DNA from: Coniella vitis
Taxonomy: Eukaryota > Ascomycota > Sordariomycetes > Diaporthales > Schizoparmaceae
Direction: 5' to 3'
NCBI GenBank assembly: GCA_011317545.1
Contig: WUJK01000001.1
Coordinates: 3,019,001-3,083,000, forward strand
Length of the DNA: 64,000 nt
Made by a program: the position numbers and the translations under genes. Positions within the stretch are counted from its first letter, which is position 1; every line of letters starts with the position of its first letter. Shown here one piece after another: positions 48,668 through 59,037 of this stretch. The notes under the pieces are model-generated. The model was not told where the DNA came from and searched no databases. It saw only the letters and a list, made by a program, of their open reading frames with translations.

Positions 48668-49374
48668 AAGAAGATCTTGTGCGTACCAAAGAAAACCAAG
48701 CGGAATAGCGCCCGGAAGGGCATGGCCAACATAACGTGACTTGGGCTTGAGCCTTAATTTGTATTAGTACTTTCTTTCAGTAATAGCATAAAAATACCAT
48801 GGGATAGGTTTTTCGGATATTAAGACAAAGTGTTTTTATTTACATTTTCTTGAGTGTACTTTGCAGGAGGGGTCGATTTGTAGACTTACCCGAAACTTCC
48901 AAGTTTTAGATGAGCGCACCGGGGACATTCTTTATCAACACTTCTGCAGACAGTAACCGACTTTGATGATCTACTTATTCCAATCCTCTCGATGTGCGCT
49001 TCATTCTCGAGGGCGAAGGCTGTATGTAGTCAGTAAGTTGTTTGAAGGGGCCCACGTTCTGTCAGTCTTTTCTAGTCTGGAGTCTGCGCAAAAGGATCCA
49101 TCAAGTGTTTCATAGGGCCGATTCAGACCCGCATTCGGCTAGTGATGACCGGTGTCTATGTATCTATCTGGATTGCCATGTCAAATCCCAAGAGTTTTAA
49201 ATGCCATATCAACAGCCACTCGAAAAAGCGGCCCTGAAAAATCCACAGACACATGCAACACTCACAAGCAACGAACGCCATATCCCAGCACGCGAGCACG
49301 CTTGGCTTGTATTTTCTCTCGTTGAGGTTCACAAAGTCCTATCCCACACTCGATCGTCTATCCAGTCCTGTCGA
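48668..49374. other. Spacer between convergent genes
   Basis: About 700 nt where the plus-strand secreted protein gene and the minus-strand NAD kinase gene end toward each other. It holds both 3' UTRs. No gene is seen. Confidence 0.5.
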
Positions 49375-51289
49375 TCAAGACTCCCATTGTTTATAGACCT
49401 TTTGCTTCTGCCTCGTGTTCCAACCCAATTTGCCGCTGATGCTGTTCACCCAGTCCTCGCTGCGACGGCCTTGCGCTTGCACGCTCGCAAAAGGATACCT
49501 GCTTGCAGAGATGGTAACGTAATCACCGGGCAAAAGCTCGAGGCGCTCGCGGCCGTCAAACGAGGCCCATGAGCTCGTGCGTGCACTGTATGGGACACCC
49601 ACACGCAGCACAATGGTGTCGGGTAGGATGATGGGGCGGAAGTTGAGCGTATGGGCGCAGATAGCCGTGACAAGCATAACAGGGTTTTCAGGGTGGCAGA
49701 GAGAGCCGCCTGCGGCGAGATTGTAGGCAGTGGAACCGGTTGGCGTTGATACGCATACGCCATCGGCGAGGACAGATGTGAAATGCTCGTCATCGCCAAA
49801 GATTTCGCAGTATGTCATGGCTGTTGTCGTAGCAAAGAGCACCACCGTTAGCACATGGGTCAATGGAGAGGTGCAGAGGAGAGGCGCGCGGGCTTACTCG
49901 GGTTGGGTCCACGATCCACCACAATCTCGTTGAGTATTTCGTAGGTTCCGTCCGGCTTGTGCGTGTGCTCATTCTCCATCTCTTCGCCAATGAGCTCTTC
50001 GACCAAGTCGCGCTCTGATTGCGGCACTTCCTCGTCCTCTGTATTTTTGCTGCCGGTTTCTCCGTTGGACGCGCCATCGGTGATTAGCGCCCGCTTGCGC
50101 TTCTTCTTTTGACTCCGCATAATGGTTCCTTCGAAACGCAAGCGCAAGCTTACCGTTACCCCTTCCTTAAAGGCCCCGGTGAGAATGCTCTGGTGGTCTT
50201 CAAAGTCAAACTTGGTCAAGAATCCCAAGCTACCTAGAGCGAAGCTGAGAACCGGCGGGACTATTCTCTGAAAGAGCCAGCTTGCATAGAGCACCGTTCC
50301 GTCGCCCCCAAGCGTGATGACGAAATCAAATGTATGGGGCCTCGTGCGACACATGTGCTCGTCCCACCACCGTAGCCGCTTGACTATGTCCTTGCTGTTC
50401 TCTTCCTCCAGCTCGCCGGACTGTACATAGTCACGACGGACTTCCTCAATCAAACCGGCAGCGTCAAATTCCTTGTTCTCCTTGAGGTCTTTTTCCAAGT
50501 ACACTGTGTATCTGACATCTCTTTCCTTATCCAACAGCCACCTGGCGAGTTCTCTTGCCTTGGGGACGAGATCGCGATCATAAATCTTGGTCAGTATAAA
50601 GACGTTTCGTACGCGGAATTTTAGCCGCATGCTGCCCAGTCGTCGGCTGAGTTCTCGAACACCCCATGCCATCTCGCTCAGCTGCTTCTTGGTCAACAGC
50701 CTGCTGTGCAGTACTTCGCGATCGGTGCTGGCAACGTCAAGCTCCGAGGTTGACTTGGTGATCGATTTGGCCCAGTGATGCTCGTCTGTCTGACCCACGT
50801 CGCTACTGGCATCGCTGCCGTTGCCATTTCCGGTGCCCCGCGATAGGATGGCGCATCTACCCTTGGGGTCGACAGGGCGGTCACTCGGTCCGTCTTCGCG
50901 CCCCACTCCGTTTACCGTATTTGTGTGAACCTGGGCGGGCGCTGCATCACTGTGCTCGGAGGGTCTGCTGGCGTTGGAAGCGTGGTGATGGTGGTGGTTT
51001 TGGGCGTTCTGCGCGCGCCGCTGAGATTCGAGGAACTGGTGAACAAGGCATTGTGTCTTGTCGCCTTCGCGCGGGCGGGGTCGCTGGGAGTCGGAGGGAA
51101 CGAGGGAGCTCTTGCGACGATGGACATTGGTCGCGTCAAAGGTCACCTGCGGACAAATGTCTGTCAGTATGGGGCGAGATAAAAATCAAGAAATGCAGTT
51201 GGTAGCAATACCTCGACAGCCTTGGCATCCTCGTCGCTGGCACTGGAGTGGGGGTCCTCAAAGGACACCTGCTTGTCATTGTGGCTCAT
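49375..51289 (-). CDS. NAD(+) kinase (ATP-NAD kinase), fungal cytosolic type
   Basis: Three exons on the minus strand: 51289-51212, 51146-49898, 49820-49375; 590 residues. Introns of 65 and 77 nt are GT/AG, the second with a GCTAAC branch site. The second junction rebuilds PNPTMTYCEIFGDDEH, the expected family sequence. The N-terminal ~190 residues are low-complexity (His run, Asn/Ser-rich). The catalytic domain shows FVITLGGDGTVLYASWLF (the GGDG ATP/NAD-binding motif, about residue 306), LGFLTKFDF, NEIVVDRG and STPTGSTAYNLAAGGSL (the second conserved motif). The enzyme phosphorylates NAD to NADP with ATP, supplying NADPH for biosynthesis and redox defence. It belongs with Utr1/Yef1-type fungal kinases. 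A ~45-residue charged insert (KKKRKR to EEMENEHTH) sits in the C-terminal lobe. Confidence 0.95.
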
Positions 51290-51773
51290 GGTGGGTGCCG
51301 TATACCCACTACGCAACTGAAGAGATCAGATCCAAGGCCAGGTTTCAAAGTGAAGGAGTGGCGTAGAGCAAAGGTCGTGATCTAGTTGCCAGACGAGGAA
51401 ACTCGGACTGATGAGGTGTGGAGGTGGACTTGGGAGTGTAAGCCGTATGCCACATTTAGGTTGGTGACAGTGACATGGGAAATGGACTGCTGGGAAAAGC
51501 CAAGGGAATGTGGGGTTAAACTAATCGATGTCATCGTTCCCGCTTTTGTTAATAAGTACCGCGGTACCTGACAGTTGCAGCATTGACATGGGTGCACGTC
51601 CTAATCTATATACTACAGCTCAGTATCCACAAAGTATGGTCAAGCCGTTAGTGCATACAACCAAAACGGCCCGCAAAACCTGCAGCAGCCCTAACTAATT
51701 GTTAACTACGCTACTTATATTAGCTGTAAATTGCAATATTTGTATGCACTTAACTGCTAGTACGTTTCTGGGC
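51290..51773. other. NAD kinase promoter region
   Basis: Non-coding stretch between the NAD kinase start and the minisatellite. No gene is seen. AT content rises toward its right end. Confidence 0.4.
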
Positions 51774-52040
51774 CACCTTTCCAAGCCACCTTTCCAAGCC
51801 ACCTTTCCAAGCTACCTTTCCAAGCCACCTTTCCAAGCTACCTTTCTAAGCTACCTTTCTAAGCTACCTTTCTAAAGCACCTTTCTAAGCCACCTTTCTA
51901 AGCCATCTTTCTAAGCTACCTTTCCAAGCCACCTTTCTAAGCTACCTTTCTAAGCCACCTTTCTAAGCTACCCTTCTAGCTACTCTTCTAGCTACCCTTC
52001 TAGCTACCCTTATACCTACCCTTTTACTTACTTTTCTCGC
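51774..52040 (+). repeat. 13-nt minisatellite degrading by C-to-T change
   Basis: Tandem array whose first units are CACCTTTCCAAGC (13 nt), about fifteen copies to ~51968. Units of 11-12 nt (TACCCTTCTAGC-type) continue to about 52040. Unit variants alternate CAC/TAC at the start and TCCAA/TCTAA in the middle. Both are CpA-to-TpA differences. The TpA forms become dominant toward the AT-rich block. Confidence 0.9.
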
Positions 52041-52063
52041 TATCTTTCTAAAAAATAAAAAAG

Positions 52064-52320
<257 letters not shown>

Positions 52321-53154
52321 AAAGATTAAAAAATTAAAAATTAAAATAAATAAAGAAATTAAATAATTAAGAAGTAAATAAATTAATAAATAAATAAGTA
52401 AATATATTTAAAAAGAAAGAAATAAGTAAATAAAGAGAGATTTTAAAGGATATATTAGAAGTTTACTTATTAAAAACTATTTATTAATATTATTATATAT
52501 TCAAAAGTATTATGTTAAGAAAAGATTATAATTATATAATATATATATTATAAAAATTAAAATAGCTTAAGTTATATTTATAATATTTATAATTAAGCTT
52601 TATAATATATATTATTTATATTATTACTCTTAAGATTAAATATAATTTAATATTATTATAATAATTATATAAAATAATAAATAATAAAATAAATAAATAA
52701 AAAGGTTAATAATTAAAATATAAAAGAAAGATATTAATAATTAAAATAGGTTATAAATAAATTAAAAGATATATAAATAAATATATAAAAACGTTATTAA
52801 AATTATAAATTAATAAAATAATTAATATATCGAGAAATAGATAATTTAAGAAATCGAGAAATAAATAAATCGTAAAATAGATAAATTAAAAATTAAATAA
52901 ATTAAGAAATAAATAAATAAATAAATTTATAAATAAAAGAATATAAAAGTAAATAATAAATTAAATATATAAATAAATAATTTAATAAATTAATAAATTT
53001 AAAGATAAATCGTATAATAGCTAACTATATAAATTAAGAAATATAATACCGGGAAAAGTAATTAAGATATAAATATATAAATTAATTAATTAATTAAAAA
53101 TATAACTTACTAAATAGAAAATTAAATAAATAAAAAAATATATAATTGAATAAA

Positions 53155-53430
53155 AATATAAAGATATAAAGATATAAAGATATAAAGATATAAAGATATA
53201 AAGATATAAAGATATAAAGAATAAAAGAATAAAAGAATAAAAAAATAAAAGAATAAAAGAATAAAAGAATAAAAGAATAAAAGAATAAAAGAATAAAAGA
53301 ATAAAAGAATAAAAGAATAAAAGAATAAAAGAATAAAAGAATAAAAGAATAAAAGAATAAAGAGATAAAGAGATAAAGAGATAAAGAGATAAAGAGATAA
53401 AGAAATAAAGAGATAAAGAGATAAAGAAAT
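53155..53430. repeat. Three consecutive 8-nt tandem arrays
   Basis: Head-to-tail arrays with the same 8-nt period but different units: AAAGATAT (about 53157-53217), AATAAAAG (about 53219-53358, the longest) and ATAAAGAG (about 53356-53425). The units share A-rich sequence with a single AG step. This suggests successive expansions of related octamers. Confidence 0.88.
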
Positions 53431-53564
53431 AAAAGAATAAAATATAAAGAGATAAAAAGGTAAAAAGATAAAAAGATAAAGAAAAAAAAGAAAAAAAAGA
53501 TAAAAAGATAAAAAGATATAAAATAAAGAAATAATATTATAAATTAATAAAACTTATAAAATTA

Positions 53565-53620
53565 TATATTAAGTTTCTCTTATATAAAATAATATTATAT
53601 ATAAAGAGAAACTTAATATA
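53565..53620. repeat. Long inverted repeat (hairpin) in the AT-rich block
   Basis: The left arm is 53565-53586 and the right arm is 53598-53620. They pair over 22 bp with one bulged A and leave a loop of about 11 nt. The core TATTAAGTTTCTCT and its complement are perfect and are not simple repeat, so the hairpin is unlikely to be only AT-richness. Confidence 0.75.
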
Positions 53621-53925
53621 TCTTATTAAATATAAATATAAAATAAAAATCTATACATATATATATATATATAGATATACTTATAAACGAAATAAATAAT
53701 TTAAATAATAAATAAATAGAAAAGTATTATTATTAATTTAATTAATAATAATATAATTTATAATATTTTAAAATTTAGTTTTATATATAAATATCTTAAA
53801 TATATTAAATTTAAGTTTTAAATTCTCTTTAATATAATAATAGAATATATTAATATAATCTTATTCTTAGTTTTTCTAAAAGCTATAAAGAATAAATTTT
53901 ATTATTAAAAATATTCTTATATTCT

Positions 53926-53959
53926 CTTTGCCGTGCCGTCGGCACGAACCGTAGCAAAG
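53926..53959. repeat. GC hairpin at the right edge of the AT-rich block
   Basis: CGTGCCG (53932-53938) and CGGCACG (53940-53946) are perfect inverted repeats around one T. They are nested inside an outer pair CTTTGC (53926-53931) and GCAAAG (53954-53959). It sits exactly where AT-rich sequence changes to GC-normal sequence. Confidence 0.7.
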
Positions 53960-54307
53960 CGAAGGTGCTCGTATCTTTGTACCTGCTTGTTGTCCTTCGA
54001 GTCCCCCCCCACCATCCAGCCGTAGATCTGTCCTGAATTTATATATCATAGTGTGGGCTGTATGCTTGCAGCGCTGCTGACATGTTGGTACTGGCTTCGT
54101 CTGGTTAACGTTTCCCATATCTTCCTTTTGGCATGTTGATTTGAAGTCTTGCAATTGTTTGTGTGACATTCTTCCCCAGGTGAACGACCCCTGGCTGTGG
54201 CTGGATTTATAACATGGTTCTCGGGCTTGAGGTTGGATTGTGACGGCTACTCTCTTCTTGCTACCATACAGCGTTGATATGTCGCTGAGACATACACTCA
54301 TTCGGCC

Positions 54308-55412
54308 ATGGCAACCACCAGAGACATATTTTACGTCGGCGGTGAATATGCGCAGGGCCGGGACGGAAGGCAATACATGCGTGGGCAGATGTACGTTGAG
54401 CACCTCGTGCCCCTCGCAAGCATCACACCCCAGCCTTATCCCTTGGTCTTTGTCCATGGAGGCACACGCACTGGAGCAGTATGTTGAGCCAGGCCTTTAG
54501 GCGTCACGAGCAGGTCTTGAGACCTACTGACTGAACCAGGACTGGCTCACCAAGCCTGACGGCGAACCAGGATGGGCCGATTACTTCCTGGCACAGGGAT
54601 ACGAGGTCTATTTGGTGGATGTTCCGTACCGTGGCCGGAGCCCCTGGGATCCGACTGTTGGAGACGTCTTAACGCTCTCGGTTGAGATGGCCCAGTCGAG
54701 ATTCACTGCACCCGCGCAGTTCGGTACATGGCCGCAGGCCAAGCTGCACACCCAGTGGCCAGGCTCGGGTGTCCAGGGCGATGCGGTTTTTGACTGCTTC
54801 TTTGCCAGCGGTGTGCAAATGATCAATGACACTGAGAAGCAAGAGCAAGCATCGCAGGCTGCTCTTGCAGCACTGGTTGACGGCATCGGGAAACCAGTCA
54901 TTTTCCTCTCGCATTCAAATGGTGGTGCTACGCCATTGTTAGTGGCGGACATCCGGCCTCAACTGGTCAAGCTGGTTGTCGCGATTGAGCCAAGCGGCCC
55001 GCCGTTCGCGGCAAGCAGTGCTTTCAAGGGCACGGCAAGCCAGTATGGGGTGACACATGCGCCAATCACTTATGAGCCTCCAGTGCTCGATCCACACGAG
55101 GATCTTGTCAGAGCGGTGCGAAAGGCCGGAGCCCCAGACCTTCAAGACGCAATATTGCAGGCGGACACGCCGCCACCTCGGAAGCTCATCAATCTCGCTC
55201 ACATACCTGTGGTGATCGTCACAGCTGAGGCATCGTACCACGCAGCGTACGACTGGGGTACCGTTGAGTACCTGCGGCAAGCTGGCTTGCAGGTAGAGCA
55301 TCTTCAACTGGCGGGAAATGGCATCCGAGGCAATGGGCATATGATGTTCATGGAGAAAAACAGCAATGAGGTTGCTGCTGAAGTCGACAAGTCGATTCGA
55401 AGTCATGCCTAG
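54308..55412 (+). CDS. Alpha/beta-hydrolase fold protein
   Basis: Two exons, 54308-54478 and 54540-55412 (347 residues). The 61-nt intron starts GTATGT and ends CCAG. I start at ATG 54308 (CCATGGCAACC) because a stop lies in frame upstream. The fold is shown by YPLVFVHGGTRTG (the HGG oxyanion region, rebuilt with ADWL at the junction), GYEVYLVDVPYRGRSPW, the nucleophile elbow IFLSHSNGGATP (Ser in SHSNGG, an atypical elbow) and a C-terminal GNGHMMFMEKNS that supplies the catalytic His. There is no signal peptide. Similar fungal proteins are esterase- or lactonase-like with unknown substrates. It lies alone just right of the AT-rich block. Confidence 0.9.
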
Positions 55413-55744
55413 ATTAGCAGCCTTGTCAAGTATGCAAGGACGCGTGAGCGAGCGATTCACGGTGGGTGTCACTTCTGTGGCCGTCTGGATTGACCCGAGG
55501 AAGGTGTTCAAGCAGAACTGGTCCCCAATGCCGGACGGCGGTGGAAGAACAACAACAACATTCCCGGATTGGCTTCAACGGCCTTGAGCACGAAGACTTC
55601 AAGGAAAACAAGAACTTGCATCAAACATTCTTTGTATCGAGCTCTCTGTCTCAAATACTCATGGCCTAGAGGGTTTGATTCCCATGGCCACAGCATGTAT
55701 AGAATATAGGCAACAGAAATCGAGCCGATCTCAACCAAAAAGCC
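55413..55744. other. Spacer between hydrolase and tRNA genes
   Basis: About 330 nt. It holds the hydrolase 3' UTR and the upstream region of the tRNA, including an AT-rich TATAGAATATAGG near 55697-55709. No gene is seen. Confidence 0.45.
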
Positions 55745-55781
55745 GCCCGGCTAGCTCAATCGGTAGAGCGTGAGACTCTTA

Positions 55782-55800
55782 CGGGTCTTCGACTCTGAAA
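55782..55800 (+). other. Canonical tRNA intron (position 37/38)
   Basis: 19 nt between A37 and A38 of the tRNA-Lys anticodon loop, the standard site cut by the tRNA splicing endonuclease. The exact ends could shift by a base because of flanking A residues. Confidence 0.8.
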
Positions 55801-55816
55801 ATCTCAAGGTTGTGGG

Positions 55817-55874
55817 GTATGTTTTCACCAATAATCATTCCAGTTTCCGAACTTCGTCCTAACCATTTCTCCAG
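55817..55874 (+). other. 58-nt spliceosomal-type intron inside the tRNA T arm
   Basis: It starts GTATGT, has TCCTAACC about 12 nt before the end and finishes CTCCAG. These are the same donor, branch and acceptor signals as the protein-gene introns in this window. It lies between tRNA positions 53 and 54. It contains a TTTT (55822-55825) that could act as a weak Pol III terminator. It also has a partial look-alike of the T arm (CCAGTTTCCGAAC near 55840). Whether it is removed, and by which machinery, cannot be told from sequence. Confidence 0.7.
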
Positions 55875-55894
55875 TTCGACCCCCACGTCGGGCT

Positions 55895-56327
55895 CAATTC
55901 CCGTCGATGACAATCTGTTCTTTTTTGGTTTTTGGTTTTTTTCTCTCTTTTTTTTTTTTTTTGGTGCGCAATATCTGATGCCTTCAATTTTCTTCTTCTT
56001 TGAAGGAACGCATGTTGATATATAGTTTTGCAGTAGTAGTGAGGCAACTGTTTGGAGTGTGCGCCTTCAAAAATTTATTGACCCAATGGGGCATTTGACA
56101 GTGTCATGGAACTGCAGCACTGAAGCAGACAGACCCCTGTCAAACCGAGCAATGGCAGCATGATTGGCAGCGGCGAAGGTGGCCCGTGCTCAAAAAATTG
56201 CTGCATAGCTTCTCAAGTCGACGTTCATCGCCAACGTCTGCCCACTGACCGTGATCCCCTTCTCCCTTCTTGGGCTCATCCATTTCTCCTTGTGTCAGTG
56301 TGTGGTTGCCACATTCCTTCTTGCACA
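55895..56327. other. Spacer and TUF1 promoter
   Basis: Apart from the T runs downstream of the tRNA, this holds the promoter and 5' UTR of the EF-Tu gene. No other gene is seen. Confidence 0.45.
55921..55926 (+). terminator. Pol III T-run terminator of the tRNA-Lys gene
   Basis: First run of six T, 26 nt after the tRNA 3' end. Further T runs follow to about 55962, so termination would be efficient. Confidence 0.6.
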
Positions 56328-57802
56328 ATGTCGGCCATGAGAACATTGGCCCCGTTTCTGCGGGCTTCCTTCAGATCCGGCAACCCTTTAATAACACTTC
56401 AAAGGCAATCCGCGTCGCCTGTCCTCAACCTGCGCCGTGGCTATGCTGTCTTTGAGCGTAACAAGCCCCACGTGAACATCGGTAAGTCTTCTTTTTGGCG
56501 TCTATGGATTCTGCAACGCGTGGGTAGACTTAAAGCTAACGATATCTCGCATTTCAGGCACCATTGGTCACGTCGATCACGGAAAGGTACACCAGCACTC
56601 TTTTCTCTCCACACACTCTCTAGCTCCCTTCACGCGATTTAGCTAACCTGCATCCCGCCTCCGTACAGACGACACTGTCCGCTGCCATCACCAAGAGACA
56701 AGCCGAGAAGGGCTTCGCCAACTTCCTCGACTATGGCTCCATTGACAAGGCTCCCGAGGAGCGCAAGCGTGGTATTACCATCGCCACTGCCCACATCGAA
56801 TACGCTACCGAGAACCGCCACTACTCCCACGTCGACTGTCCCGGTCACGCCGATTACATCAAGAACATGATTACTGGTGCTGCCAACATGGACGGTGCCA
56901 TCATTGTCGTTGCCGCCTCCGATGGTCAGATGCCCCAGACCCGTGAGCACTTGCTGCTCGCCCGCCAGGTCGGTGTCCAGAAGATTGTCGTCTTCGTCAA
57001 CAAGGTCGATGCCCTTGAGGACCCTGAGATGTTGGAGCTTGTGGAGATGGAGATGCGTGAGCTCCTCAGCAGCTACGGCTTCGAGGGTGATGAGACCCCC
57101 GTCATCATGGGTTCTGCCCTCTGCGCTCTTGACGGACGCCGCCCCGAGATTGGCGAGCAAAAGATCGATGAGCTGCTCAAGGCCGTCGACGAGTGGATCC
57201 CTACCCCCGAGCGTGATCTCGACAAGCCTTTCCTGATGTCGGTGGAGGATGTCTTCTCCATTGCTGGTCGTGGTACTGTTGCCTCGGGTCGTGTTGAGCG
57301 TGGTGTGCTGAAGAAGGACTCCGAGGTCGAACTGGTTGGCAAGGGCGCTGAGGTCATCAAGACCAAGGTTACCGACATTGAGACCTTCAAGAAGTCCTGC
57401 GACGAATCTCGCGCAGGTGACAACTCTGGTCTCCTTCTGCGTGGTGTGCGTCGTGAGGACATCAAGCGTGGCATGGTCGTTGTTAAGCCCGGTACCGTTA
57501 AGGCTCACACCCAGTTCATGGTTTCTCTCTATGTCCTGACCAAGGAGGAGGGTGGCCGTCACACCGGCTTCATGGAGAACTACCGTCCTCAGATGTTCAT
57601 CCGAACTGCCGACGAGTCTTGCGCTCTGTTCTTCCCTGAGGGTACCGAGGACGCCTCCTCCAAGATGGTCATGCCTGGTGACAACGTGGAGATGACTGCT
57701 ACCCTGGTTCACCCCGTGGCTGTTGAGGCTGGTCAACGCATCAACATTCGTGAGGGTGGCAGGACCATCGCCACTGGTCTGGTCACTCGTATCTTGAAGT
57801 AA
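56328..57802 (+). CDS. TUF1: Mitochondrial translation elongation factor Tu
   Basis: Three exons: 56328-56481, 56558-56586 (29 nt) and 56669-57802; 438 residues. Both introns are GT/AG with GCTAAC branch sites. The first ~45 residues (MSAMRTLAPFLRASFRSG to NLRRGYA) are Arg/Ser-rich and form a mitochondrial presequence. GTPase motifs are complete: G1 GHVDHGKT (split by intron 2 after the Lys), switch-I RGITIATAH, G3 DCPGHADY, G4 NKVD and G5 SAL. Domains 2 and 3 follow, ending RTIATGLVTRILK. The protein delivers aminoacyl-tRNA to the mitochondrial ribosome. Codon use is strongly biased to C-ending codons, as expected for high expression. The minus strand also has a 389-codon open frame, which is only a shadow of this bias. 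Confidence 0.97.
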
Positions 57803-58623
57803 AGACAATATGATGCGCTGTTAATGACAATGTGCAATGGGAACTTATTGGTTTCTTCAAGTAAAAGTTGGTCGCGTCAGCGCAGCCTATACATCGCATT
57901 TGCTTTGCACTTTCACGACCAGGTTAAGATAGGATGAAAAGGAGTTTGCAGAGGTGCAGTGGCACAAGTGTACTTATATATTGAGCTCTTCATACATACA
58001 TACATACATACAACGGCGCGATAGGAGGCCGGAACCAACGAATTGTCTCCCCTCACTTTTCCCAACAATGCCAGGTTTTGTATGCACATACCGTGAGTCG
58101 AAATTCAACTTATTATCATTGCTGTAGTAGGGCTTTTCGTGTGCTTGAACGAGCTGTCACAAATCACATAGGGGAAGGATACTTCAATGAACCGTGCTTG
58201 GGATTTGCTGGCCTCATTTCATTGACGCTGCCTCTTGAGAAATTGAACAGCAGCCTGCCAGCTACACGCACGAGGCATTGCATCCAAGATTCGACACCAG
58301 ACTGCAATCGAGGGTGGAGGCGAGCACGGAGTGCTGTTTGTGGATCGTTTCACTCGTGTGTATTCCGATGTAGGATGCTCAATTCTAAGCCATCACACGC
58401 CGTGCCCATCTCTTGCCCCAACTTTTTGCCCCGTTTCGGGTGGTTTCCCAAGTCTGATCCTCCCATCAACTCCAAATGCAAGGCGCAAATAAGACCTCGA
58501 TTGGTCAAAACAACGTATCCATCACATGAGGGTCGTCGAGAGTGGTGGTCACTTTAGTTCGTGTCGACAGGAATACGTGCATCCTCCGCTCGTCCTCAAC
58601 TCCCAGCTCGCTTAGTAGTGCAT
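57803..58623. other. Spacer between convergent TUF1 and RPS29
   Basis: About 820 nt holding both 3' UTRs. A TACA tetranucleotide repeat lies at about 57991-58010. ORFs here have no recognisable domain. Confidence 0.45.
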
Positions 58624-59037
58624 TTACTTGAGCTAAAACATTGCAGTCATATTAGTTTCATTAACGCCGTACACCACTCAATCGGTCCGCCAGAATCCAC
58701 ACGTGTTCGACTCGGCGCTGAAGGGAAATTTGCGATTTGCGCACCTTCTGGAAGCCAATGTCGGCGCTCTTCTCACGGAAGCACTGACGGCAGATGTTGA
58801 GGCCGTACTTGCGGATCAGACCGGCACGGTGAGTGCAGACACGGCTGTACAAAGAGAAACATGTCAGTATATTCAGCTCCAAGCCTGGTGTTTTTCGAAC
58901 TTGAACTTGAAGAAGCCTGCTGCTCCCACCCATCCTGTCGAAAAATCGGGTTGCTAAGGGTGTGTAGATTCGTACCACTGGCGGGCGCCCTTGCCGTAGC
59001 CACGGGGGCGGGAGTTCCAGACGGATTCGTGAGACAT
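58624..59037 (-). CDS. RPS29: 40S ribosomal protein S29 (uS14)
   Basis: Three exons on the minus strand: 59037-58976, 58844-58745 and 58632-58624 (9 nt: two codons plus stop). The total is 171 nt, 56 residues, exactly the usual S29 length. Introns are 131 and 112 nt, GT/AG; the second uses a GTGCGC donor and ends TTTTAG. The protein starts MSHESVWNSRPRGYGKGARQ. It has the zinc-binding CRVC (rebuilt across intron 1) and CRQC pairs, then REKSADIGFQK and ends LK. It sits in the head of the small subunit near the mRNA channel. The gene is too short and too split to appear as one ORF. Confidence 0.93.

Larger units (their letters stand above)
55745..55894 (+). tRNA. tRNA-Lys(CTT) with an anticodon-loop intron and a second, intron-like insert in the T arm
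   Basis: Acceptor stem 55745-55751 (GCCCGGC) pairs fully with 55887-55893 (GTCGGGC, one G-U pair). The D arm is GCTC...GAGC. The anticodon stem TGAGA pairs with TCTCA and the loop reads CTCTTAA with anticodon CTT at 55778-55780. A 19-nt intron (55782-55800) sits after position 37, the normal eukaryotic site. The T-stem 5' strand GTGGG (55812-55816) is separated from TTCGACC-CCCAC (55875-55886) by a 58-nt insert (55817-55874). With both inserts removed every stem pairs and the molecule looks like a normal fungal tRNA-Lys. The A box (TAGCTCAATCGG) is intact. The B box is cut after G53, but the insert's final AG leaves AGTTCGACCCC, one base off consensus, so Pol III could still read it. It could instead be a disrupted pseudogene. 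Confidence 0.85.

Noticed and set aside
56639..57808. 389-codon open frame on the minus strand opposite EF-Tu
   Set aside because: It is the shadow of the strongly biased codon use of TUF1; the plus-strand EF-Tu reading is complete and unmistakable.
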